Below are positions 24,782 through 35,544 of a DNA stretch of 64,000 nt, piece by piece. The DNA is from Zanthoxylum bungeanum (lineage: Eukaryota; Streptophyta; Magnoliopsida; Sapindales; Rutaceae): contig SKCR01017977.1 of the NCBI GenBank assembly GCA_019454045.1, positions 1 to 64,000 of the forward strand, given 5' to 3'. A program made the translations under genes and the position numbers. Each line of letters begins with the position of its first letter. The first letter of the stretch is position 1. The notes beneath the pieces are model-generated. The model made no database searches. It saw only the letters and a list, made by a program, of their open reading frames with translations, and was not told the origin of the DNA.

Positions 24782-24793
24782 GCTCTGATACCA
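24782..24793 (-). other. Copia B primer binding site (initiator tRNA-Met type)
   Basis: The minus strand reads TGGTATCAGAGC one base inside the 5' LTR. It is identical to the copia A site and fixes orientation. Confidence 0.9.
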
Positions 24794-24794
24794 T

Positions 24795-26629
24795 TGTTAG
24801 TGTCCTAGACATGCCACGGGATCTTTAAGCGTGATTCGTGTGTGAATAAAATCAAAAATAAGTTGCGGAGGACTTACATTGATCGGTAGAGAAGTTTGAA
24901 ACTTTCATGGATGTAGAAGGTCCAAGCTTAATCATTGAGTTCTAAACTCAAGGTTTCCCTATCACCTTAAATCAACTCATAAAGTGCTAGCTTTGATGGA
25001 AAATTGAAACAAAATTTTCCAAAGGGAGAGAGGCATTCACGGTTTTGGAGAGAAAAAAGATGGATGAATAGTTCCAAACTAGATTCATTTGTTGACATTT
25101 TTAAAAGTGTGTGTGTTGTGTGTAAAAGTTGTAACAAATACATCCAACAACTTCCATCACACTTATGACAAGTTGATGTAAGTTAGTGTGTCCCACCACT
25201 TTGAATTCAAAATTCAAGTTGGCTTACACAACACACTTTGGGCCCGGTTCGTTTAATCCAACTAAACGAATTTTCCGTCGTGACTTAATTAAATCCAATT
25301 TTAATTAAATAATAATGCCTAGCAAAATTATTACGAAAGTCGCTTATGAATTAATTCCAAAATAATTTGTTCGCTAGAATTAAAATCCAATTTTAATTAC
25401 GTGTTGAAATCCAATTTCAATTAATATATCTAATATATTTTAGCCCAAATAAATAAATTAAATAGAAAAATCCAATTTAACTATTAAATTTATTTTGCCG
25501 ATTAATTCTAAATTAATCGAGTTCTCTTCTTGCCGTAATAATCTCAGATTACTTTTCTCTCTCATAATTAATCCCAGATTAATTCTATTCGAGTCAAATG
25601 TTATCAGTGAATCTTCGGGAAGTGACCCAAGAGATCCTTGGATATGTTGGCAGTAAATACGGTTATCGGACTATCCGAACACGTGCGTACCCGGTACCAT
25701 GTTCTTACCGATTTACAAGATATGGTTGGCTTCTAGCAAAACAATGTGTCTACCCAATTCTCCAGAAATATTCAACGAAGAATATATAATCTTTATCAGG
25801 CGTAGTATATAATTATTGCGTATTACGATCCAGTATCAGATGTCACATGCTAGGCCTAGGGCTGGAATTAGTATGCCCCGTACGAAACATATATTAGATC
25901 ACTAGCAACTAGTCTCTGTAATCAGATAATCATGACCTAGTCATACTATCCCGATAGCTGCAGCATTTAAGAGTATTAGTTATGTATCTCTGCGTGATCA
26001 TCATCTCCATATGACTGAAGTGATATTTCCATCTTGACATCACACCCAATACATTACGATTCTCAGTATACCCAGAAGAGGCATACGCAGAACCTATAAA
26101 AGCTCCGGACGACCAAAACCAAAGCATACTGATTTTCGTAAGTATTAGCGATGCAAGTCTCAATTTAAGACCATATACATCTACCCTGATTCGGATTCCC
26201 ATAAACACATAGTCATACTACCAATGGGACTCTGAGGGGTCTATCTAGAGCGAAGCTGTTCCCGGTCCAACGGCTAACAGAACCTCCTATCACACTTGCA
26301 TAGGTATCCAATACTTAAATATATGAGAACTATACCGTTAAGCTTCCATAACGCGCACAAGTGTTATACTAGCATATTCCGCATTATCAATGTCCAGTCT
26401 CGATAATACTACGACTAGGGATATATAATGATTAAACCTTTCGTGGATTAATATTGTCTCATATCTTATTAATCCCGTACTAATCATATGGACTTTTATC
26501 ATTTATATATCCAAGTAACCCAATTAAAAAAATGATAAAATAGCAATTTCCTTTGTCACATAGTTAATTTGTACAAAGAACACCATGTCTTTTACAAATA
26601 GTGATGTTATGGGTCATAATTGTCCTACA
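24795..26629 (-). repeat. Copia B 5' LTR
   Basis: The LTR runs TGTTAGTGTCC to ATTGTCCTACA on the plus strand (1,835 bp). The last bases differ by one change from the family end CCAACA. It is longer than its partner because that one is deleted. The right flank continues as the G3 gag frame. Confidence 0.87.
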
Positions 26630-27404
26630 TTGCGTCATAGATGTACTCCAGAATTTCATTGTTTAGCTCATCATCTGTCATCTGTGAAATACATGTTCCA
26701 TAAGTGTCAACCTGAGGATGTAAAAATATGTCTGATTGTAGGCCTTTATCCTCTGTGGTTGGTATGAACGGCTCGGGTAGCTCTTCTTCAAATATATGTG
26801 CAATGCATGCTCCAAGATCTTCATTTTGAGGATGCATAGTTTCATCCTCACTTGTTGTTGGTACAGACAGCTCTGTTACTTGTTCCTCATCAGAGTCTGA
26901 TGAATAATAAAGATAAAATTGAGATTCTGCTGGTTCGGGCTCCTGAATTGATACCTCTGATTTTTGATACTGCTCAACCTCTTCCTCTGTTAAGGTGTCA
27001 TTATGAAATGCTTGGTATTCGAAGGCTTCATCAGTGTTATTTGAATTTCTTCCGTGAGGTATGTAATTCTGGTTGTTGATTATTTGTCTCAATTCATTTA
27101 CCATCCTCTGTAAGGTTTTGATTTCATCCAGAAACGTTGCATCTTGTTCAGCTTCTCGTTTCTCGAGCATGTTCATCAACTGTCTTCCCACTAATGGTTC
27201 TAATCCTTGAAGATCGTAGGTTGATGGTGGATAAGATGGAAAATATGCTTCAGTGAAATATGTCGGTTCATTATATGAAGGTCTCTGATAGTTTTGCCAC
27301 CCTGAATTGTAGTTGTACTCGTAATTATTGCTAGGGTGGTTACCATTGCATATCTCACATCCCTGAAATGGTTGAGCAAATATTGTGTTACTTCTCTCTG
27401 ACAT
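26630..27404 (-). pseudogene. G3 gag remnant (nucleocapsid part)
   Basis: An open minus frame of about 258 codons remains from the ATG at 27,404. Residues 17-31 read CEICNGNHPSNNYEY, a nucleocapsid knuckle in which the last cysteine is replaced by tyrosine. NYNSGWQNYQRPSY follows, which resembles the NPGWRNHPNFSW block of Athila/Tat gag. Residues 90-110 look like a short coiled coil; the C-terminal half is acidic (EEEVEQYQKSE, SSDSDEEQ). The capsid part usually found before the knuckle is missing, and copia B truncates the end. The open frame may survive by chance. Confidence 0.6.
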
Positions 27405-27636
27405 CTATGGATAGTTGTTGGGCTGGACAACAGGCCTCAGAAAATCGGACTGCATCTCCCTAATTTGGGGTGTATCTTCACCTCGTAAAGCTCGTAATTA
27501 TTTTTATCGCCCAATAAAGTTCCATTTTCAACCACCTGAAAATAAAAGAAAGAAAGAAAAATTACAAATAAAGATAAAGGAAATTAGATACAAGTAAAAT
27601 AAATAGCTACAAAATTAATAACGTAAGAAAAAAAAG

Positions 27637-27654
27637 TCATCGGCAACGGCGCCA
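27637..27654 (-). other. G3 primer binding site (tRNA-Asp type)
   Basis: The minus strand reads TGGCGCCGTTGCCGATGA six bases inside the 5' LTR. This closely matches the tRNA-Asp primer site used by Athila and Tat elements and marks the right LTR as the 5' one. Confidence 0.8.
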
Positions 27655-27660
27655 AAAACT

Positions 27661-29452
27661 TGATCGGTGGTAATAACACATGTAACGCAAGCGCACGTAT
27701 TGCTCAAGTAGTATAAAAATATCGATCCAACGTTGACTTAATTTCTACTAGTGTTATTAATTATTGATACTATTTATTTACTGGTATCTAATTAAAGGAA
27801 GAAGGGAATGATTGCTTGATTGGTTGGTTGAATGTGGATTTGCTAAATAAATAAATACACAAAAGAAAATACTAATGAAAATAAACAAAAGATACAAATA
27901 TCTAGGGTTGTGATTCCACACAATATTATTCTAATGATGAATTGATTCTTTTATATATGTGTAATAAATCAGTCTATTAACCTGGAACACGAAGATATGC
28001 AAAAGTCTCTTTCGATGGTCAGATGCAAACACCCAACATAACCCAATTAATCATATATCTATGTTAACCAAGTTATCTAAATTCATTAACTTCAATTTCC
28101 AATTGTGGCTACCCCCGTCCGACAGGTATATGTCTATCATGGAAGGAAATCTACCTAAGGGTCACCATACCCTAAGGTGAGATCGTGAGCTATTGAATTT
28201 AAGGCTGAAACCTAAAATATCATTTTCAAGTTCATTTTAAGTTTACCCCATCAATCTTATTGGTGATCAGGCAACAAGAAGCATTAAGCTTAAGATTTAA
28301 TAAACAAACTAAAATATTAAACATAATATAATTAAATCAATTACTAAACTCATGAATATTGTATTTCATCACTTCCTAGAATAAAAATAAAATACTGGGG
28401 TTAGGGGATCCACCTTTAATATTTCAAATGTAGAAATCTCACTTTATTATAATATAAAAATTATCAGTGTTATCCAATAAGTCAAACCAGTCATAAATGC
28501 GGTATTATTATTTGTCCATAAACCAGCCATATAGGCGGTAATCATCTGCCACCTAAAGACCGACCATATAGGCGGTGTCACATTATGTCAAATAAAAAAA
28601 ACCAGCCATTAAGGCGGTATGAACTTTAATCCATATTATTAAATTACAATTTCCATATTATAAATTAAGTGAGATTAATCTATCTTATCATATTAAAGGT
28701 TTCACCCTTCCCCCAGCGAAAATTAATTACTAAACATAAAATAAAATAAAAACACTCAAAATATTATTACTACTAAAAATAAAATAAAAATAAAATACAT
28801 TACAAAACTACTAAATAAAACACACAAGGTACAATCCTTAATTCCTATTTAAGAAACCAAGGAAAGTTTGAAATTTATAAATAAAATGGCTTTGTATTTA
28901 TAGACAAAATTTTGCCTCCACCAATTTCTCCACCAAACATGGCACAAAAGCACGTTTGGTGGAAGTTTGACAATTTTCATTTTTTTATTTTATTTTATTT
29001 TATTTTTTGTTTTGAAAATGACTTTAATAATTACACATAACACACTTCCGGATGTTTTATCAATTTCCGTCATGAAAAATTCAGAATTCAAAATTATTAT
29101 AAACGTCAAAGTTGTACACTTTGAGTCTTCTTTAATCTGGAACTTGAATCACCTCAATCCGATATCGGAGTAGAAGTTATGGCCAAAATACAAAAATAAC
29201 GCAAAGTTGAAATTTCCGAAATTGTACTTCGTTAGAACGCCATTTCAAGTTTCCAACCTCTAAAATCCAAATGTCAAGTCCAGTTTTTGCCCTTATTTGT
29301 TCCATATTTCGTCCTAATTGATTCCATTGAGTCCCGATTTTATTTTATCTGTAAAATAAATAAAAACACATCAAAACGTTCATCAACCCAACAAACTAAA
29401 TAAAATATTAGGTCAAAGGGGTGGGAAATAGTGATATATTTTCTGCTCATCA
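27661..29452 (-). repeat. G3 5' LTR
   Basis: The LTR is 1,792 bp, with termini TGATCGGTGG and GCTCATCA on the plus strand. It aligns over its length with 11,666-13,512, including the four ACCGCC/GGTCGG repeats (about 28,480-28,620). TSD TCAAT follows at 29,453. Confidence 0.9.
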
Positions 29453-30128
29453 TCAATCAAGTCAAAGACTCCTCGGACCATTCCTTTAGGATGTCTGCAA
29501 TCAAAAAGTGTTGGGATGCCAGATGTGATAGAGGTGGACGCTGAGAGAGGGTCGTCATGGATGGACCCGATTAAGAAAAACTTGGAATCAGGAGAGTTAC
29601 CCGAAGATAAAATGGAGGCGAGGAAGCTGAAATACAGAAGCGCTAAGTTTTGCTTAATAGAGAGGGAGTTATACCGGAGGGGGTAAAAGACGCCATACTT
29701 AAGGTGTCTAGGCGCAGAGGAGGCGAATTACGTGCTTAAGGAGATTCACGAAGGGATCTGTGGAAGCCATGTAGGAGGTCAGTCAATCTCTCACAAAGCG
29801 CTAAGGCAAGGGTTATTTTGGCCGACGATGCACCAAGATGGGGTCAGGGTGACGCGATTATGTGATGGATGTCAGAAGAACGCCAACTTACCTCATCAGC
29901 CTCCCGAATAGTTAACAACATTAACAAGTCTTTGGTTGTTTTCCCAGTGGGGAGTAGATATCATCGAGCTGATGCCAACAGGCCGGGGTCAAGCCAAGTT
30001 CATTATAGTTGCAATCGATTACTTCACAAAGTGGGTAGAAGCTGAACTGTTGTCCATGATTATCGAAAAAGGGCAATAGATTTTGTCATGAAGAATATTG
30101 TGTGCCGATTCGGGATACCCTGGGCTAT
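29453..30128 (+). pseudogene. G1 integrase: zinc finger and first part of the core
   Basis: The plus frame reads LPEDKMEARKLKYRSAKFCL, then EIHEGICGSHVGG and CDGCQKNANLPHQPPE. This gives a complete H-x5-H...C-x2-C zinc finger. The core begins WGVDIIELMPTGRGQAKF with the first catalytic aspartate, and continues DYFTKWVEAE, a Tat/Athila-type signature. In-frame stops lie at 29,684-29,686 and about 29,909. A solo LTR interrupts it at FGIPWAI. Confidence 0.85.
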
Positions 30129-30317
30129 TGATGAGTGGTAAATCTATCACTATTTCCCACTCATTTAACCTAATATTTTGTATAGTTTCTTGAGTTTTGT
30201 GAATATTTTGATGTGTTTTATGTTATTTTGTAGATAAATAAAGTTTCAAGACATTCTGGAGGTGATTTGGGCCAAAATAGTGAAAATTGGACGAAAATGG
30301 CATTTTGGTAAATTCCC

Positions 30318-30927
30318 GCGTCGCGACGCCAAGACCTTCAGCGTCGCGACGCCTAACGTGCGCCGACAGTGCTAACGTGCGCCGGGTCCACAAATCAGAA
30401 TCTGAGAAAAAGTTTGACTTTGCTAACGTGCGCCGTGCCACGTGTCACCATCACAGCCGATCTGCTAACATGCGCCGTGACACGTGTCAGCATCCTACGG
30501 TGCCGACAGTCACCATCGCCACGTGTGCCACGTGTCACTCCACGTCATCAGCCACATCACCAGGTTGACCAAGTTAAACTGCCACCTCACCGCCACGTCA
30601 TCATCAACCAATCAGGAACTGCCATGTGTCGCAATCCTACGGTGCCGACAGTCTATTTCCCACGTGTTGCCACGTCACCGCCACGTCATCGCCACGTCAC
30701 CGCCACGTCAGCATCATTCATTGAGTATCTAATCTTTATCTGACACGTGGCGGATAAGAATCTCATCGACCAATCAGAAGCCGCAACGTGTCACAATAAT
30801 TGAAGCCCAACCACCTCGCCACGTGTCACCTTATCAACTTATCCATAATCTGCAAACCGACGAACCAGAGCGTGCCATGTCGACAGAAGCTGGCGTAGCG
30901 ACGCCAAAGGCCTTGGCGTCGCGACGC
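30318..30927 (+). promoter_or_regulatory. ACGT-core (G-box/ABRE-like) array in the U3 of solo LTR-2
   Basis: About 17 ACGT cores lie between 30,355 and 30,830. They occur mainly as CCACGTGTCAC, GACACGTGTC, CCACGTCATC and CCACGTCACC, the core types bound by plant bZIP and bHLH factors. The array is framed by three copies of the perfect palindrome GCGTCGCGACGC (30,318-30,329, 30,341-30,352, 30,916-30,927) and ends about 30 bp before a TATA box. A 19-bp direct repeat (ATCCTACGGTGCCGACAGT) occurs twice. Confidence 0.7.
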
Positions 30928-30954
30928 TGGAAGCCTACCCGCGCCTATAAATTC

Positions 30955-30962
30955 AACTTCAA
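30955..30962 (+). promoter_or_regulatory. TATA box of solo LTR-2
   Basis: CTATAAAT follows the ACGT array and precedes a T/C-rich stretch with CTCTCTCTCATCTC, a typical plant start region. Its place corresponds to the TATAAATA of solo LTR-1. Confidence 0.55.
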
Positions 30963-32290
30963 ATTTCAGAATTTGTTGTACCACTCTCTCTCATCTCTTT
31001 GATGTAAAGAGAGAGTTTTCTCTCTACTTTCTTTTAATTTTTAGTTTTTTAGTTTTGTAATTAATTTTAATTACGTTTTGTAATAATAGTAATTTACTTG
31101 TTTATTACTTTTTACAGTTTTTACTATTTACCATGAGGAGGTAACTTCCCCAGTTAGGGTGAAAGGTAATTCTTTTACTATTGCTATTTAGATTAATCTC
31201 CCTTAAATATAATATTTCACTATTTAAAATATTGACTTAAAAAGGATACCGCCAGATTGGTCGGTTGGTAATTAAACTTTCTTACCGCCTATATGGCAGG
31301 TTCATGGACAAATCTTTTTACCGCCTTAATGGCTGGTTGGACTTAATTTGACTTAATCAGGATACCGCCTATATGGCTGGTTGGTAATGTTATCACAAGT
31401 TTATATATTATATTATGGGAGATATCTAAATTAGTAGTAGTAAAAGTAATTCCTTTTACCTTAGCATTTTATTTTATTGTAATTTACTTTTCAGTATTTA
31501 CTTTACCGCATTTTTACTTTATGTCTTTTATTTTCAAGTTTTTACTAGTCCTAATTATGTGTTGTAACTAAATTAGTTATCTGGGGTTGTGATGACTTTT
31601 AATATCACCGTTTTATAAGGGATTAGAATTATAGCTTGGGTATATAAAGATTTATTATTGAGTCTTAATCTTAATGCTTTTTCATTAACTGGCCATTAAT
31701 AAAATTGATCTGGTAAATCTAAAATGAACTAGACATAGGGATTTTAGGTTTCAGCCTTAGACTCAATAGCCCACGATCTTCTTTGAGGATAGATAACCCT
31801 TTAATAGATTTCCTTACAGGATAGGAATATACCTGTCGGGCGGGGGTAGCCATAATTGGAACTTAAACTTAATGAATCCAGATAATTTGGTTGACATAGA
31901 CATATGGTTCAATTGGGTTAAACTGGGTATTTGTGTCTGACCATCGACAGAGGCTTACACATAATTTAGTGTTCCAGGTTAATAAATCAATATATTACCC
32001 AACTTTAAGATAACCACTTCATCTTTAAAATGATATTGGAAGAAATCAAAACCCTAGATAGTTTTTTAATATTGAATTTTCTTAAAACCTATTTTCGACA
32101 ATTTTATTTACTTGCTTTTAAATTTAGAATCGTCACCATTTCAAATCAATCAATCAACCTGTTAGATACTAGTAATCATTTGACCTCATAAAATTAATAG
32201 ATTAGATATTAATTCCTCGTGGGATAGATATTTTTATACTACTTGAACGATACGTGCGCTTGCGTTATACGTGTGTGTTTACGCCGGTCA

Positions 32291-32340
32291 GCTATTATCA
32301 CTGACAATGGAAAGTAGTTTGACAGCAGGGGCTTCAAGAA
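32291..32340 (+). pseudogene. G1 integrase: second catalytic aspartate segment
   Basis: The short plus fragment reads ITDNGKQFDSRGFKN. The D of TDN is the second catalytic residue. The rest of the core, with the catalytic glutamate, is not found on the far side of the next insertion and is presumed deleted. Confidence 0.75.
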
Positions 32341-34790
32341 TGTAACATCCCGCCTAGGTCAGGATGCTACCGGCAGGAGACAGGAAAACCCATCTCCATA
32401 AGCCTCTGAATCTGACGAAAATTTGGCATGATGTATGCAACACATCATGCAACCTGGCTTATAGCCAGCATCCATATACAACAAGAACCAAACATTTCAG
32501 CCTCAGGCCGGTATCTCAGTGAACTAAAAGTAAATACTTGTCCTCGGCCAGAACTCAAAATAAACTAATACTATTACATATCCCTTACTTATATGATACA
32601 AATGCAAATACAATACACTGGGCAGTGAGGACCCATAACTCAACCCATGACTCAAATTACTTCCTTGACTGCAATTGGGGTGATCTACTGTCTTCAAAGT
32701 CTTTACAGAAAACCTTCTAGTTCAGTTTGTCTGCTACTGTCCTGCAAAACTAACAAACTGTTGGGGTGTGAGTCATAAGACTCAGTAAGTAACCATGCTC
32801 ATAACTTGAGCATGCAAACTCATACAAAGTCTATTTCTTAATCTATTAATGATTTAAATTGTTTATAATCATATTTAATTCTCAATTCTGAGTTAACTAT
32901 AAAACTCTTATCCATGTTCAAACGTTACCACTTATTACACATTTTCTGTTCTAATCGCACAAACCCTTACATCTCGTTTCTTACTTAAACTTTAAACATC
33001 TATAGTATGGCCATTAAGCTCTATAATACATCTATTGTACCAAGACACATTATGTTTCCACTTTTCTTTATATTTACTTTTGATCTAGCCCGGTATTTAT
33101 TATAATCTCTTACTCTTATCTTCCTTGAAATATCATCAAGTCGGAAAATTAAATATTCTTTCTTTCAAATATTTATCACACTACTTAGATCATGCTGACA
33201 TGTATGAATGTAATTATATAATCTCGCATTAATATTCATAAAGAGAATCTCTTATATAGCCCTACATCTCATATCAACATCATTTACAAATACATATAAA
33301 CATAATAATGATATCATGTATCAACAATAACTACATGCATCTAAGTGTACTCATGCTATAATGCGTTAACATCAACTATATGCATCTCAAATGACTTACC
33401 AGAATATATGATTTATATGCAGTTATTACAAATCATGCTTTATTTCAACATGCTACGCCTTTAGAACATATTTTGTGAAAACCCTTTCTGAAGAACTCTT
33501 TGTTGAAAACATTACTCGAAAACTGATTTATGTCTTAAAATTCTGAATCTCTTATAAAATCGATGCTTCAGAAAACTTTCTTTTCTAAAGAGCTCTGTCT
33601 GAAAGCTGTAACTGAAAACTGAAAACTGTATTTCAAAACTGTAAACTGTATCTGAAAACTGAAATCTGAAAAATTATTTCTAAACTCTGTTTCTGAAAAC
33701 CGTGTGCTATAATCTGGTTTCTGAAATCTAGGCACTGAAAATCTAAAAGCTGAAAACTGCTCTGCACCCAGGACCATCACTCAACTGGGTGTACTCGATG
33801 CCCAGGACCATCACTCAACTGGGAATCTCTAGAACTGGTGGTACCCTACGTCCAGGACAAACACTCAACTGGCAACGTATAGCTCTACACCCAGGACCAT
33901 AACTCAACTGGCAGTGTAGCCACCAAGTTCTGAAATCAGGATTTCGGGACCCTGTAGCCCCTAGTCCTGCTCGAGGATCTGAGAGTGTCCCATCAGTCCT
34001 CCACATGTGCACATGCTACTATATCCGTCAATTCCAAAGTATCCGTCAATTCTGAACCGTATCTCAAGTTACATACTGGGGTGAGGTTTTACCTCATGCC
34101 CCGAAAACTACGTAAAAACTGCTGATAAACTTTTAAAACATAAATCGAATCTCAAAACTGTAAGAAACTTTTCTGAAATACTTTTCTTTCAAAAGCAACT
34201 ACAACTTTTCTTTAAAACACTTTGAATTTCATAAACATTGTTAACTGCAACTCAATCTCTGAAAATCTTAACACACACACCATATGCACATGCATATATC
34301 TACCTCACATGCTTCTTTCTACTCTAGCCATGATTTATTAAATGTCATACATGTACGTACATCCGGTCATGTATATCTATAACATACTGAAATTATTCAT
34401 ATACATGCACTACTCTAATCATACATAAAACTTATCTCTACATTATATATACTTATCTATCATGCCCAGTCTCATTACATACATGCTAACAAAACTGTAT
34501 CAATCCACATTGGCATATTAACTCATTCCCAAAACCAATACACACATACACATGCAGATGCTTTCTCATGATCCTTTCTACTTTAGCCATGCTTTACTAT
34601 ATGCTCATCTTTCACTATCATATTCTGAAACATTGCATTCATGATATGCAGACGTTACACACAGTATACATGTAATCCTAACATGTTTTCCCATAAACAT
34701 TGTTGCTTATACTATCACTTATGCTCTCTATCATCTTATATACATGCATCTATACTCATGTCGCTAACATACCTACATATATACTCAGAT
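32341..34790 (-). repeat. Probable gypsy (chromovirus-like) LTR or fragment
   Basis: The segment starts TGTAACATCCCGCC inside G1 integrase text. It carries GGGGTGTGAGTCATAAGACTC at about 32,764, a block I associate with plant chromovirus LTRs read in reverse. The right edge is unclear; G1 text is readable again by about 34,792. No TSD was found, and roughly 600 bp of integrase is missing, so a deletion may have accompanied the insertion. Four copies of CCAGGACCATCACTCAACTG-like text lie at 33,767-33,912, and CTGAAAACTG words fill 33,590-33,740. No gene is seen. Confidence 0.5.
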
Positions 34791-35544
34791 GTGATCTTTC
34801 CTTCCCGAATATTTGTTCCTAAAGAAGGTTACGTTGAATACCAAGAGACCTGAGGAAGGTTCATTAGGAGCCAAATGGTAGGGGTGTTCAAGGGTCGGGT
34901 TTTTCGTTGAATACCAATAGACCTGAGGAAGGTTCATTGGGAGCCAAATGGTAGGGGTGTTCACGGGTCGAGTTTTTTGAAATTTTGTGAGACCCGATCG
35001 GGGTCGGGTCACGAGAAGTTCGGGTCGCAGGTCGGGTCATGTGAATGTGGAACCCGATCTGGTTCGGGTCGGGTCGGCAGAAATTTTTTTTTAATGAATT
35101 AATTATTTTGAAATACAAATATTTGTTATTTTATGTCTCAAACATTATCATAAATATAAAGTTTTAATACAACAAAAATAATAAACAAATGAAATAAAAG
35201 TAAAAACTTTAAAAATATTATTAAAATTTTTAGAAAAATAATAAAAATTTTAGAAAAATAATATAAATACTATAGGGTCGGGTCGGGTCGGGTTTTAGTA
35301 TCAAACCTGTTGCCCAACCCGATAATTTCGGGTCGGGTTGAAAATTTGTAAAAAAATTTTGGACCCTCGCGGGTCGGGTCGGGTCGCGGGTTGACCCGAC
35401 CCTATGAACACCCTTAACAAATGGGAAAGGCCGTACAGAGTGATCGAAATCGTCAGGATGTGTACTTATTCATTGGAGCAACTGGACGATATCCGACTCA
35501 AGAAGCCTTGGAATGCAGAGATGCTAAGGAAATACTTCCAGTAG
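34791..35544 (+). pseudogene. G1 integrase C-terminus, interrupted by MITE-2
   Basis: The plus strand reads SFLPEYLFLKKVTLNTKRP, then GSLGAK; after MITE-2 it continues WERPYRVIEI and ends LKKPWNAEMLRKYFQ with a stop at 35,542-35,544. This is the standard C-terminal tail of Tat pol. A 73-bp direct duplication (34,832-34,904 and 34,905-34,977) repeats part of this text and the first bases of the MITE, which breaks the frame. Confidence 0.78.
34952..35416. mobile_element. MITE-2, hAT-like, 465 bp
   Basis: The ends TAGGGGTGTTCACGGGTCG and CCTATGAACACCCTTA form a terminal inverted repeat. The 8-bp TSDs CCAAATGG (34,944-34,951) and ACAAATGG (35,417-35,424) differ at one base. GGGTCGGGTC words in both arms surround an AT-rich centre. 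Excision in silico rejoins the G1 reading frame (GAKW-ERPY). A 26-28 bp truncated copy of its left end sits at 34,879-34,906 because of a local tandem duplication. Confidence 0.82.

Larger units (their letters stand above)
15298..26629 (-). mobile_element. Copia B: full-length but decayed copia element in G3
   Basis: The element has both LTRs, an initiator-Met primer site at the 5' end and a polypurine tract (AAGTGGGAGAT on the minus strand) at 16,605-16,616. Gag, protease, integrase, RT and RNase H remnants lie in copia order. A solo gypsy LTR interrupts the protease region (19,390-21,557). The flanks do not match (TTTTC at left, TTGCG at right), which is unusual for an intact insertion and suggests recombination between two copies. 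Confidence 0.85.
11666..29452 (-). mobile_element. Gypsy G3: defective Athila-like element, minus strand
   Basis: Two related LTRs (11,666-13,512 and 27,661-29,452) face the same way and are flanked by the perfect TSD TCAAT at 11,661-11,665 and 29,453-29,457. A tRNA-Asp type primer site lies inside the right LTR and a polypurine tract inside the left LTR. Only a gag remnant (26,630-27,404) and the 3' non-coding region (13,513-15,297) remain; protease, RT and integrase are absent. Copia B sits where pol should be. It inserted into G1 at the end of its RNase H. Confidence 0.88.
30129..32290 (+). repeat. Solo gypsy LTR-2 in the G1 integrase
   Basis: A 2,162-bp single LTR begins TGATGAGTGGTAAATC and ends ACGCCGGTCA. 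The perfect TSD GCTAT lies at 30,124-30,128 and 32,291-32,295, and removing the LTR restores integrase text (FGIPWAI then ITDNGKQFD). Its 3' half matches solo LTR-1. Its U3 part (about 30,310-30,930) does not: it holds a GC-rich block with many ACGT cores. Confidence 0.93.

Noticed and set aside
30287..30743. Overlapping frames rich in R, H, T and S in solo LTR-2
   Set aside because: They are the translation of the repeated CCACGTCAYC words in all three frames, so they reflect the array and not a protein.
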